Assembly: GCA_029448655.1 (NCBI GenBank)
Contig: JACCLO010000002.1
Location: 4,898,001-4,962,000, forward strand
Direction: 5' to 3'
Source of the DNA: Wolfiporia cocos
Lineage: Eukaryota > Basidiomycota > Agaricomycetes > Polyporales > Phaeolaceae
DNA length: 64,000 bases
This document shows, one piece after another, positions 43,890 through 55,070 of the stretch. A program made the position numbers and the translations under genes. Within the stretch, counting starts at the first letter, position 1. Each line of letters begins with the position of its first letter. Under the pieces are notes generated by a model. That model was not told where the DNA came from and ran no database searches. It saw nothing but the letters and a program-made list of their open reading frames with translations.

Positions 43890-46800
43890 AGTAAAATCCT
43901 GGAAAGAATCCTTTCACAGGAAATACACAACAGGAATCAATTATGGTGGTCAATCAGCTGGGAAAGATTTCAATGGGAATTATTCAACAAGTTTGATGAC
44001 CCAGATAGGAAGAAGAAGGCATTCAGAGCCATGCAGGCTCTTAGCATGAAACTTGGCCAATCCACAGATTATTTCACAGATTTGGAAACCCTATGTGAAG
44101 AAGCAGAATTTGACATGGATAACTCATACATCCTGGAACTAATCAAGAAAAACGTCCCCAGAGATGTATTCCTTCCCACATATGTCTTTCACACAAGCCA
44201 AGGATGAAAATGGTCAACCGCACCCAATTCCTACAGACTATCCTACCTGGAAGAATTCCATTGAACACACTGATCACTATTTATTCAGGATCAATGAGTC
44301 AATGAAATCACACCAAAGCAATACCAACAAATCTAATCCACGCCATGCTAACACTAACGCTATCAATACAACAAACAACACCACACCCCAACAGCGAATG
44401 GCAAGGATGGAGATACCGTGTAGGAACTGTGGAAATAAGAAAAAAGACTGGGCCGACAGAAGCAAGTGCACAAGTATTACTTGGCACACCCCCGACTGGA
44501 AACAATCCAAAGGATTGCCCACATACACCAGCAGGGAAACCCCAGCTAACAACCAAAAAGCTAGGGCAGCTACAGAGATACCTACTGCACCCAATCACAG
44601 AAATTCCGCCACCCAGTCAAGACCAGATGCACGAAATTAAAATTCGTAAACCAAGCTCTTAGGTGAGTAATCCATTTCACAACAAATTCTCAATCTTGAA
44701 AATTGAAGAAGTGAATGGGATAAATGATTCCATGGACAATGATCACATTCTGAGCGGGAGCATGATGGACTATATAGGGTCTCTCCCAGCCCTCAATATT
44801 GATGATGACTGTGAATCAATAGCTAATGATGACTCCTTTTGTACATGCCCAGAGGAGTCCTCTGACAAGGCTCGGCAGCGGGCTATAGCTGTGCTTAATT
44901 CCTCTAATAAAGACAAAGATGGAGACATAATAATGAAGCCTGTGGATGATATCCCTAAGAAAAAATATACTAAAAAGAGATTTGCAACGTTCAATATTTT
45001 TATAGATCACCCCAGAGCAATTGCACCACAAAAAGGATCCGATGAAGCTGCTGGATACGACTTGTTTGCCGCCGAAGAAATACTAATACCACCAGGAGAA
45101 CAGGAATTCGTGGACACAGGACTAATATTCATGGTCCCAACTGGAGTTTATGCTCATATAGCTCCAAGATCAAGTATGGCAAAAAAGGGAATTGATATAG
45201 GAGCAGGAATAGTAGACTCTGACTATATGGGAAGGGTCAAAGTATTACTGATCAACAACTCAAAAGAGACACTGATGATTGAATACAGAGATAAAATAGC
45301 ACAGGTAATACTGGAACAGTATAAAAGCCCCAAACTTAAGATTGTAACCCAAATAAGAGAAACAAGAAGGGGAACTCAAGGATTTGGGTCTACTGGACAC
45401 AAACTAAGGGGAAACATTGAAGTACAAGGAAATAAAAGGGGAAGACAAATCAACATCCCCATTACTCTATACACCCCACATGACAGTATAATCATGACCA
45501 GGGCATTAATCGACTCAGGAGCAGCTGGAAGCATGATAAACACTAAATTCATAGAAAAACACAGATTACCAACTCAGGACTTGGATAGACCAGTGAAGGT
45601 ATACAATGCAGATGGCACAAGAAACAAGGATGGAGATATCACAAAATCAGTGGAACTAACTATGGAGATAGAAGGGCACATTGAAAACATACAATTCAAA
45701 GTAGTAAACCTGGGAGAAACTGACATATTTCTAGGGTTTGATTGGCTCGCAAAACATGACCCAATCATTGAATGGAGTAAAAGAAAAATTCAATTCACAT
45801 GCCAGTGTGAAAGGGATAAAATTGAAGAAGGAGACAAAGTACTCATGATAGACATAAACAGGATCATTGAATGTAAAGAAGAATGGGATGAAATATTAAG
45901 AAGAAAGAAAATACAAGAATATGAGAATACACTAAACTCTACAGTTTATCCCACAGAATATATTAATATGACCAAAGCAACGGAAATAGCAATAGAACAA
46001 GGAAAAACAACAAAAGCAAAAACTATGAAGGAAGTAGTACCTGAATATTTATGGGAATACTCAGACGTATTTAACGAAGACAATCACGAAGAAGAATTAC
46101 CTCAACATTGACCATGGGACCACATAATCGAATTAGTACCAGATTCTAAACCATATTGTGGAAAAGTATATGCACTAACTATCAAGGAACAAGAAGCATT
46201 AGACAATTTCATAGCAGAAAATCTCAAAAGCGGAAAAATGAGACCATCAAAGTCTCCATGGGGAGCGCCTTTCTTCTTTGTTTAAAAGAAAGATAGCAAA
46301 CTGCGACCTATACAAGATTACAGAAAGCTCAATGAACTAACCAAAAATCCCCTACCCCTAATAAAAGAACTACTGGACAAAATGAAGAAAGCAAGATATT
46401 TCAGCAAACTAGATATAAGATGGGGATACACTAACATCAGGATTAAGGAAGGAGATGAAGAAAAAGCAGCATTTATCACAAACAGAGGACTCTATGAACC
46501 ATTAGTAATGTTCTTCAGATTCACTAACGCTCCATCCACATTCCAAGCCTTTATGAATGAAATATTCAGGGAATTAATATTGACAGGAAAAGTAATAATC
46601 TATCTGGATGATATACTAATATTCACAGAAACCAAAGAAGAACATAAAGTCCTTACCAAGCAGGTACTGGAAATATTAAGAAAGAACAAGCTGACATGCA
46701 AACCAGAAAAATGTGAATTTGAGAAGGACAAGATCATATACCTTGGATACATAAAATCCCACGAGAGAGTTGAGATGGATACAGGTAAAGTAGACGCCAT

Positions 46801-47153
46801 AACACAATGGCCTACTCCAAAAAACAAAAAGGAATTGCAATCATTCCTAGGCTTTGCTAACTTTTACAGGAAATTCATCATGGGATACTCCCACATAGTA
46901 AAGCCGCTAACTAATCTCACGGGTAACACAGAATAGAAATGGGAACAAACAGAACAAGAATGTTTCGATAAATTAAAGGAAATGATCACAAGAGCACCCA
47001 TACTAACCACACCTAATGATGAAGATCCATACAGAATCGATGCAGATGCGTCCAATTTTGCAATAGGTGGATGTCTAATGCAAAAACAAGACGGTCAATG
47101 GAAACATGTAGCCTATTTATCAAAGGCACTCCAAGCAGCAGAGAAGAACTACG

Positions 47154-47780
47154 TGTTACGGTTATTTTGAATTTTTCAGACGCTGGCAGAACTCACCATA
47201 GGGTGAATACGATACAGGGACTTGTTGCGTAACCAACCCCCTGGCTACTCGTGATTCTACTGGGTGCATCCCCAGTTGTACTAGCATGAAGGGCGCGTTT
47301 CATCTTTGGCAGATCCAACTCTGCCACCGTTTCATGTTTATCATTTATTAGCTGATAGATGGCGTTCAACCGCCATCATTCCTATCTATCGTCTCGGATA
47401 TATCACTACATACTTATCAAACGTTTGGTACTATAGCGTAGATAGTAGCGGTGACATCTGGGACAGGCTTGACCCCTAAAAGCTAACGTAGTATATAAAC
47501 TCGTGTACTTACTGTCGAGGCTCTTCAGCTCGACCTTGTTGTATAAACAAGAAGTCTTATACTCGTTCTCAAACGTAGGAAACTACGTTCAGTATTTCTC
47601 CCTCGAGCAATCGAACGACTAAGTCCTCAAAGTGCACATTGACTTCTCGGGCTTAGAACTTCACTTAGGACCCGAAGGCATCTAACGAGTATTTGCCTTG
47701 CATACGGCGACGTGCCTACGTGCAGAAGAACGATCTATATTCGCGACTCGAATATACGAACGGGTATTCGACCCGTAACA
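47154..47780 (+). mobile_element. copia-like solo LTR in Gypsy C RNase H
   Basis: 627 bp, TGTTACGG to CCGTAACA, with perfect 5-bp duplications CTACG at 47149-47153 and 47781-47785. Removing it restores the RNase H frame ([13 protein letters not shown]). The TGTTACGG terminus differs from the Gypsy LTRs here; the copia assignment is inference. Confidence 0.87.
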
Positions 47781-49602
47781 CTACGAAATCTACGACAGAG
47801 AATTACTCGCAATAATGCGCTGCCTAGATGAATGGAGACACCTGATACAAGGATCAGTACACACCACTGAAATACTAACTGATCACAAGAACCTTGAATA
47901 TTTCAGGAAACCTCATAAATTAAATCACAGACAAGCATGATGGATGAATGAATTGGCCGAATACGATATAAAACTAACACATGTTCCTGGAAAGACTCAA
48001 ATACAAGCTGATCCATTGTCCAGACAGCCTGATCATGACACAGGCGATGATGAATTAAAAGACCAAATTGTCCTAAAAGACCATCTATTTGTAGACTCAA
48101 CTGACAATAGCCCATATCAACAGATTAATTTTATTGACTACCTGACAGTAAAAGAACAAGTCGCAACTCTCAAAGATCTTTATGATTTCACCAGCACAAC
48201 TGATATTGCACATGACTTGGAGGACCTCACCTACAGGAGGGGGAAGTTAATTATTCCAAACAACCAGGCATTAAAAAAAATGAAAATCATTGAAGCACAT
48301 CATGACTCAATACTAGCAGGACATACAGGAATAAAAAAGACATTAACAGCAATCTCCAACAGTTACTGGTGGCCATGCATGGACAATGATATCAAGTACT
48401 ATATACAACGCTGCACCAAGTGCCAACAGTCCAAACCAATTCGACAAGCAAAATCAGCACCCCTTAATCCAAATCCAACACCAGACTACAATTGGGAAAA
48501 CATATTGGTAGATATAATAACAGGTATACCAGAGGTGAAAGGTAGAAATGTCATAATTGTTATCGTTGACATGAAATCCAAAGATTACATCGCACTACCA
48601 ACAACAGACAAACTAACTGCAGAAGGATGGGCTAACATTCTCTTTAAAGAAGTAGTAGTTCAACATGGAGTACCAAAGAAGATATTCAGTGACAGAGGCC
48701 CACAGTTTGTGGCACAGTTCATCACAGAATTATACAAAATCATAGGAATAGAAGGGAATCAGAGCACTGCCTACCATCCTCAAACGGATGGTCAGACTGA
48801 AAGGATAAATCAGGAATTGGAAATCTATCTTCACATGTTTGTCAATGACAACAAGAAGAACTGGTTTTTACTATGAAACACAGCTGCTTTCGCATATAAA
48901 ACACACATAAATAGCACTACAAGATTCACCCCATTTTACATGACACATGGACATGAGGCTTATACAGGGATCGAAAATCCGGATATTACACAGGGATCAA
49001 AGGGACTTCAAGAATGGGTCACACACATGAAAAACATACAGGAACAGGCTTCGAACAACATAAACAAGGTAAAAGAGTATTGGAAGAAGATATACGACAG
49101 TCACAGGAAACCAAGCAGGGATTATAAACCAGGAGATAAAGTGTGGATAGAAGGAACAAACCTGAACATGGGAACTAGCTTTAAAAAGCTAGACCCAAAA
49201 CGATATGGTCCTTACACAGTCACAACTAAAATTGGAGCATCCGCATATAAACTCGACCTACCCCCAGACATGAGGGGAATGTCTTCAATGAATCACAGCT
49301 AAACCCATACAATGCGCCTCTACCCAAATCCAGGGACAGAGCTGACATAGTCACCCCCCAGGATGAAGCATTACCATCTCTAATTATGTAAAGTAGAGAT
49401 CTCAACGGTCACATTCAATTCCTTGTCAATGAAAATGGTCATCAGGAGTGGAGATCGAAAAACCATACCCCTAATTCCCTAATAAACAATTTCTACGACA
49501 AAAATCCAACCGCTCCGGGAGCTCGATGGAAGAACAGAGGCATTCAAGAAGAAATACCTGGACATCAGTGTGGAAATCACTGCCATCATCCTAGACGAAT
49601 TG

Positions 49603-49956
49603 GGATAGCAGTAATCCACAGCGAATTCAACATAAACAAAATATTACAAGGAGAGGTACAACACGTTTACTGGAATCATAACGATCCTGTAATTGCCTTT
49701 CTTCCATGCAACTGGAAAACCCATAAAACTCCATATCAGATTCTCGTCGGAAAACCAGAATACTGGGGAACTCCAGCAGTCAATGCAGCACACATTTGGT
49801 GTTACCCAATCACTTTTGTCACCAAACTAGCCAAACAATTCAGGTGTCAATGGAATGAGCAATGCGATGTGGATGATTATATTCTTGTGGAACCACAATT
49901 CGAATCAGTCATAATTCACGAAAGCGATTTTAATTGGGACGATTCGCTAGATGGGG
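49603..49956 (+). pseudogene. extra C-terminal domain of Gypsy C polyprotein
   Basis: A frame without an ATG runs from about 49392 to the stop just before the polypurine tract. Its first part (to about 49520, ending LINNFYDKNPTAPG) resembles the end of a chromodomain. The remainder is a compact, Trp-rich segment (QHVYWNHNDPVIAFLPCNW, VNAAHIWCYPITFVTKLAKQ) of about 115 residues that I do not recognise. Having the stop directly at the LTR suggests it is the end of pol. Confidence 0.5.
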
Positions 49957-49961
49957 GGTGA

Positions 49962-50290
49962 TGTCAGGAATAAGGGACTATTCAATTTTGGAACTAATAG
50001 CCAAGGACCCTGTATCAAGATGTGTCACGGGCAAAACATGACTCACGCTTAAACTCACACTAAGTGCTTCTAAAGCAACCTCTCTACGATCACCTACACT
50101 CACTACACAGCGCCATTACTGGTGGCTAGGATATATATGTATAAACACTACGATAATATATATAGGGGGTAGAGTGCACGGTTCAGACCTCATTCTGAAC
50201 TTGGCACTCTTCTGCCTGCCTCACCCCAGTTAGCTCTGAGGGCCCAGGGTGGTCTTGTCAAGATGAACACTGTGTGTACCTAAGAAGACT
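49962..50290 (+). mobile_element. 3' LTR of Gypsy C (right limit uncertain)
   Basis: A polypurine tract (ATGGGGGG, 49951-49958) precedes TGTCAGGAATAAGG at 49962. A double TATATATA-type box and a CAGACCTCATTCTGAACTTGG segment resemble the promoter and R region of the other LTRs. I could not find a clear TG..CA right end or target duplication. Confidence 0.55.
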
Positions 50291-50468
50291 TCCCTCGGTC
50301 TCAATGTGTAAGCATCCCCTTCGCCCTATAAACCCTTGACCACTGTATATACTAATCTTCACATACTTTACAAATCATCCCCTATGCCCAAGAAACCCTA
50401 ATACCACAATAGTTCTTTCACAACCCTATAGCCACAAAACCCTACGACCTATTATTTATTGATCACAG
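50291..50468. other. unassigned sequence
   Basis: Pyrimidine-rich, with AAACCCT-type words (TATAAACCCTTGACC, AAGAAACCCTAATACC). No gene seen. These words are scattered and not a telomere array. Confidence 0.3.
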
Positions 50469-50792
50469 TCAAACATGTATATATACTGACCCATTACTGG
50501 AGTCAAACCTCAGCTTCGAATTAATCAACCATACCAACTCATCTGGAAAGCAATATCTGGACAACATTCTGACATTAAGGTTGTTAAGAGCAATTTGAGG
50601 TATATGGGCAATGGCAGAGTCATCGGTGTCGTGACCAAAAGTTTCAAGGAGAGGAAATTCTTCGTCATTCATAAAAGGTTCATAAATATCAAGAGGAAGT
50701 TGGATGGATTCTTCGATGGTGGTTTGGGAGGTGGGAATGATGTTGGGGTTGTCTGGAGCAACAGGTGAGAGGATGGGCACTAGTTCTGACAT
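50469..50792 (-). CDS. hypothetical acidic protein
   Basis: From the ATG at 50792 the frame encodes about 107 residues, Pro/Ile/Ser-rich and acidic (MSELVPILSPVAPDNPNI; YEPFMNDEEFPLLETFGHD), ending at a TGA at 50469. No domain recognised. It lies next to the GGCACGTGCGCTGCCAGA target of the ORF1-only element and to a sequence matching one end of the Pack-type TIR element at 52967-52985, so it may be another captured fragment. It could also be a chance frame. Confidence 0.35.
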   Translation of the reverse strand: MSELVPILSPVAPDNPNIIPTSQTTIEESIQLPLDIYEPFMNDEEFPLLETFGHDTDDSAIAHIPQIALNNLNVRMLSRYCFPDELVWLINSKLRFDSSNGSVYIHV

Positions 50793-50832
50793 GGTGGTTG
50801 TGGAATGAGTCGTGGTCGGCACGTGCGCTGCC

Positions 50833-50853
50833 AGAGAGAGAGAGAGAGAGAGA
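50833..50853 (+). repeat. (AG)n tail of the LINE-like element
   Basis: About ten AG units at the junction of the left target duplication and the element; on the element's own strand it is a (CT)n 3' tail. Confidence 0.85.
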
Positions 50854-51103
50854 CAACCGTTTATACCCCGCAGTCAGTATCCTATGTACATGTGTGGCAG
50901 CTGCTAGAGCCCAAGGTTGAAGGTGAAGAGTATCGTAAATATGAGTAGGGTGGTGTTAGCGGTGAGACGTTGGTTAGTCGTGGTGAAGAGGGATGGAGTC
51001 GTAGGTACTCCGAAGGAGTGGAACGAGCGTCATACGGGCCCCGAGTTAGGCCGACACTTGTTCAATAAATAAAGGGGGTGGAGAGTGAGGAGAAAAAGTA
51101 TAA

Positions 51104-52858
51104 CTACGATGCAGAAGAACTCGCTGCAGAAATGGGTGTGGAGTTGACAATCTCCCACGAGATCTGAGGGTTGAAGATGTCGCGTTTGCGGGCAGTGTGC
51201 TGTACGCCAGAGAGAGATTCTTCGACGTGTTGAAGGATGATGTGTGTGTCATCGTCAGGGAAGGATATGTAGATCGAGGAGTGTAGCTTCGTGGAGTGGT
51301 CATTGATCCAGGTGAAGTTAGAAAATTGAAGAGGTTCTGTGTGGTGGACGTTCACACGGTGAAGGCGGTACCAGAACGTGGTGTTCCGGAGTACGTCGTG
51401 CCATTCCATGCCGAGAAGGTGAGGGTCATAAGGGTCAGTGTTGGGGAATGGACGTCGAAGGACATTGTTGACCTGGAGGGTAACTGAATGGGTGGGGATG
51501 AAGATATGGGGAGGTGTGTATAAAATGTTGCCCCATGGTTCGGGGCCAGCGGGGATTTTGTAGATTGGTCCTTCCATAGGACCAGCGGGTCGGTTGTAGA
51601 CAGGTCCCTCCATAGGACCGGCAGGTTGGTCGTACAGGGGTTTCTCGAGGGGGCCAATAGGGTGGTCATAGAGTGGTGGCTCGAGGAGGAATTCAACAGT
51701 GTTGACAGAGTCAACAGAGTGATGAGTGGGGGTGGGTGATGGGGTACGAGGAGGCATAGGTTGTGGGGATGGGGTTTGAGGTGGCGTCTCAGGACGATTT
51801 GGAACCCAGTGGTAGTGATGTGCAAAGCACGGCTCAAAGCCGTGAGCCGGGCCTGGCTGAGCCAACTTAAGCCGGGCCGAGCTGAGCCTGGGGGGGTGGC
51901 TTAAGACAGCTCAGGGCCCGGCTTGGATTGTGAGCCGGCCGTAGCCAAGCCCTGAGCCGGTGGCTTTAGGCGCGCAGCTGTGGTGTTGTTAGAATTAGCG
52001 AAAATGGGCCCTTTAGTTTAAAATTTTGCATCAATTCACCTTATATGATCTCAACGGCCATTACAATGACTTGTGATCTGCTAACACGGTGTGGAATGTT
52101 GTGACTACTGTTGTGATTGGGGTTGTGATCGAGATCTGGATTTTCGGTCAACATCATAAGCAGCTGTAAAAACACTTGTAGATCAGAATAACAACAAATA
52201 GTAGACATATAAGCATTCTGAATATGTTGTGCTGTCATTTGAACTGCACAAGCCAATAATTTCGAGGTCCTACATGATTACCCATAAGCCCCGGCCTGAG
52301 CCTGAGCCAGGCCCAAGCCGGCCTGAGCTGTCAAGGAGGGCCCGGCTTGACATTCCGCTGAGCCTGAGCCCTTCAAAGCTGGGCCCAAGCCCCGGGCTTT
52401 GAGCCGAGCCGTGCTTTGCACATCACTACCCAGTGGAGACACAGTTTGTGCTTCTTCGGGGCGGTCCGGATGGTGCGGTTGGAAACGTGTTTAAGGTGAG
52501 GTGTGGATGGAGTGGTGCGTGGCTTAGGGGTGGAAGGCATGGGAGGGGTGAGCAAAGGGTTGTTGAACGTAGGCACTAGGAGTGAGGTGAGGTGTAGCGC
52601 AAGGTTGTTGACGTCCTGCTGCAAAGTGAGCAGGGAAGGGAGTTTGGTGTGGGCCAATTCATTGGCACCATGGGTGATTGCAGTGAGGAGGTAGGATACA
52701 TGTGTCTTCCAGAGAGGAAGAGCATAGGTTGATGGGGTGGTTTCATGCGCCCGGTGAATGCTTTGGGCGGCGTTGAAAAGTAGGTCAAAGGCAAAGGTAG
52801 CAGGGGTGATGTCTGTAGGGACCCTCTGTGTGCTGTTGACGGTGCGTTGGGTGTTCAT
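51104..52858 (-). pseudogene. ORF of the LINE-like element, interrupted by a hAT MITE
   Basis: From the ATG at 52858 (MNTQRTVNS) the frame runs to 52429, is interrupted by the MITE (duplication CCCAGTGG), and continues cleanly from 51812 to a stop at 51104, about 378 residues in all. The N-terminal half is helical and Thr/Leu-rich. A Pro-rich linker (TPPQTPSPQPMPPRTPSPTP) leads to four imperfect 11-12-residue repeats of the form PLYDQPAGPMEG. The C-terminal part is Trp/His-rich (LLGMEWHDVLRNTTFWYRLH). I recognise no family; it may be an ORF1-type RNA-binding protein. Confidence 0.55.
51813..52428. mobile_element. hAT-type MITE, copy 2
   Basis: 616 bp, TAGTGATGTGCAAAGC to GCTTTGCACATCACTA, with perfect 8-bp duplications CCCAGTGG at 51805-51812 and 52429-52436. 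It is the same family as 25148-25753 in inverse orientation and is inserted in the ORF of the LINE-like element. Confidence 0.92.
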
Positions 52859-52966
52859 GGTGAGGTGGACGATGCGTAGGGGGTGTTGTGTAGGTGGACG
52901 GTACGTGAGCACCTAAGGTGATGGTGGTGGTAAGAGAGAAAGGAGGGTGGCACGTGCGCTGCCAGA

Positions 52967-53138
52967 ATGTCTGATCGAGACTATGTACAGGTCTGGGTAC
53001 GAGACCTATCAGCTGCTGTTGTTGGGTATGATTTGATTGATGCTCTGTGAGCGGCCCGGAGCAGGTGGAGCACCAAGCCATGTTGATGTTAGGTGGTATT
53101 CCTCAAGATGCCTAATGGTGCTGTCCATGTTTAGACAT
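52967..53138. other. terminal part of a Pack-type TIR element plus unassigned sequence
   Basis: ATGTCTGATCGAGACTA at 52967-52983 matches the right end of the TIR element at 37490-38267, directly next to the GCACGTGCGCTG word found in the same order there. The rest is unassigned. Confidence 0.45.
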
Positions 53139-53756
53139 AGTGATGTGCAAAGCACGGCTCAAAGCCGTGAGCCGGGCCTGGCTGAGCCAACTTAAGCCGG
53201 GCCGGGCCGAGCCTGGGGGGGCGGCTTAAGACGGCTCAGGGCCTGGCTTGGATCGTGAGCCGGCCGTAGCCGAGCCCTGAGCCGGTGGCTTTAGGCGCGC
53301 AGCTGTGGTGTTGTTAGAATTAGCGAAAATGGGCCCTTTGGTTTAAGATTTTGCATCAATTCACCTTATATGATCTCAACGACCATTACAATGACTTGTG
53401 TATTGCTAACACAGTGCGGAATGTTGTGACTACTGTTGTGATCGGGGTTGTGATCGAGATCTGGATTTTCGGTCAACATCATAAGCAGCTGTAAAAACAC
53501 TTGTAGATCAGAATAGCAACAAATAGTAGCCATATAAGCATTCTGAATATGTTGTGCTGCCATTTGAGCTGCACAAGCCAATAATTTCGAGGTCCTACAT
53601 GATTACCCATAAGCCCCGGCCTGAGCCTGAGCCGGGCCCAAGCTGGCCTGAGCCGTCAAGGAGGGCCCGGCTTGACATTCCGCTGAGCCCAAGCCCTTCA
53701 AAGCTGGGCCCAAGCCCCGGGCTTTGAGCCGAGCCGTGCTTTGCACATCACTATAA
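53139..53756. mobile_element. hAT-type MITE, copy 3
   Basis: Same family as copies 1 and 2 and very close to copy 2. The flanking 8-mers TTAGACAT at 53131-53138 and 53757-53764 match, but the right end carries an extra TAA after CATCACTA, so the cut was slightly imprecise or the end has mutated. Confidence 0.85.
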
Positions 53757-53764
53757 TTAGACAT

Positions 53765-53929
53765 GCACAAGGTTCGTCTACCTCGATTGGGGATCGCGAT
53801 GAAGATCGATCGCGAGTGTTCCAAGCATGAGAAAAAGGCGCATGAGACTTTCACTCAGCCGCTTTCTTCGCGAGTTTCATTCATCCATCGGTGCAACAAC
53901 CCTCGCACTCTCCATTTAACGGCGATCCT
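53765..53929. other. short unassigned flank before Gypsy A
   Basis: An open frame with CpG-rich sequence lies here, but it is too short to call. It is the target region of Gypsy A. Confidence 0.25.
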
Positions 53930-54303
53930 TGTCACAAGCCGATTTCTTTCGCCTAGCCAGTGACTAGAGCCTAAACCCTTATCTTATCTAAGCGCGCGCC
54001 TAAGCAGTCACGTGCACGACCCCGAACACCCTATCACATGTTGCCAGCCCCCCGGACACTCTGTGCCGCATAAGCTACACCCATTATAGGGTTTACCATA
54101 GTATCGGACTCTCAGCTTACGTAATAACTATACAGCAGCCAAACAATGTACAAACAGTAGAATAGCATATATACTGGCCGACGAGCAGGGTAGCACCCCA
54201 GACTCGTCTTGGCCTTATGCGCCTTGAGTAGCCTCAGACTAGGATTGCGCTGAAACGCGAGTAACAATCCCCTGAGTAGTTGCTTGAAGTGTTGCTTGTG
54301 TCA
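53930..54303 (+). mobile_element. 5' LTR of Gypsy A
   Basis: 374 bp, TGTCACAAGCCGATTTC to GTTGCTTGTGTCA. It matches the solo LTR at 42772-43152. It has a TATATACTGGC box near 54168 and a CAGACTCGTCTTGGCCTTA segment, the likely transcription start/R region. Confidence 0.9.
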
Positions 54304-55070
54304 TAAGACGAGTCTCCACCCCGTGTAGCGGTTTACCCTACACAACCCCGGCGCACTAGGGGCAAAGTGCACCTTTCTTTCGCTCTTGTTGAACTTCGGT
54401 TCTCCGAGCACGTGATCGGTTCTCATACCCGCCACATCCCAGGGTTAAGGGATTAGAGTTCTGGGGGAATCTTGCGAACAGCGTGTAGGGGACCTCTCCT
54501 ACTGTTGCTTCTAAGCTACTGGACCAACACCGTGCAACGCGGTCGTAAAGGTCTTGGGTTACAACCCCACCACAGTAACTGTGCACCCGACGCGTAATAG
54601 TCAAAGGCGTTAAGGGGCCCTGTGGCAGTGTACAGAGGCACTGATCGTCTATTTACGGGCCTTACTGCCCCGACGATACGTGCATTACCGCGCCCCCGTT
54701 ACTATACAACCCAGCGCGTAACCTGCGGCTGAAGAGGCAGGAAATCGCCTAGTACTGTACCGGCACTTGCCGACATACGGTAGAACTTTTACACGCCCCA
54801 CCACATAGGCGGATAGTTCCCGTGCCCCCGGTATCCCGAATTAGCTTCGGGGCTGGACGAGGTTTCGGAGGCTGCGTTTTCTCGCCGGCTTTGGGAAGAA
54901 AACCCCTTAGCATTTCTTGGCACATCTCCGAAAAGAGGTGGACGCAGTTTGTAGTGGATTGAGACTTTCTAGTTACCACCCCGATAGCTCTTCGGAGGCG
55001 CCACAGTGGGCAGGTAGCGGTCTTAATCGCGACTACACTTTTATACACATACACTTTCACCTTACATACC
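54304..55070 (+). other. leader of Gypsy A
   Basis: 767 bp between the LTR and the gag ATG, with no coding sequence of its own. It starts TAAGACGAGTCTCC, which does not show the usual TGG primer-binding start, so the priming mode is unclear. Confidence 0.6.

Larger units (their letters stand above)
43890..49961 (+). pseudogene. Gypsy C gag-dUTPase-pol, AT-rich, several stops
   Basis: The 5' end is truncated inside gag (WERFQWELFNKFDDPDRKKK at about 43950). A Cys-rich gag segment (IPCRNCGNKKKDW) follows. The frame from 44663 has a dUTPase (about 44995-45400, with EAAGYDLFAAEE, APRSSMAKKG, DKIAQVIL and RGTQGFGSTG) and an aspartic protease (ALIDSGAAGS). Then come RT (IYLDDILIF, 46600), RNase H (split by a solo LTR), integrase (Zn motif HHDS..GHTG..CTKCQQ; DRGPQFVAQF; QTDGQTERINQ) and a GPY/F module. 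In-frame stops occur at 46109, about 46282, 46934, 47938 and 48874, plus frameshifts near 44190 and 49285. A diverged chromodomain-like segment and an unrecognised C-terminal domain follow before the polypurine tract. Confidence 0.85.
50836..52948 (-). mobile_element. ORF1-only LINE-like element with 18-bp target duplication
   Basis: Perfect 18-bp direct repeats GGCACGTGCGCTGCCAGA lie at 50818-50835 and 52949-52966. The minus-strand 3' end is ...GCGGGGTATAAACGG followed by a (CT)n tail at the duplication. The last about 90 bp before the tail match the 3' end of the LINE at 14890. The element is 2113 bp, 616 of which is a nested hAT MITE. Its single ORF encodes no RT, so it is non-autonomous. 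Confidence 0.75.

Noticed and set aside
49440..49465. GGAGATCGAAAAACC as an end of the Pack-type TIR element
   Set aside because: Only one inner-arm word matches and it lies in the chromodomain-like coding region of Gypsy C; no terminal TAGTCTCGATC is present.
50340..50450. Telomere-like AAACCCT words
   Set aside because: They are scattered in ordinary sequence and do not form a tandem array.
54500..54600. tRNA-like sequence in the Gypsy A leader
   Set aside because: A GGTTACAACCCC motif looks like a T arm, but it differs from the B-box consensus at two positions and no A box at the right distance is convincing.
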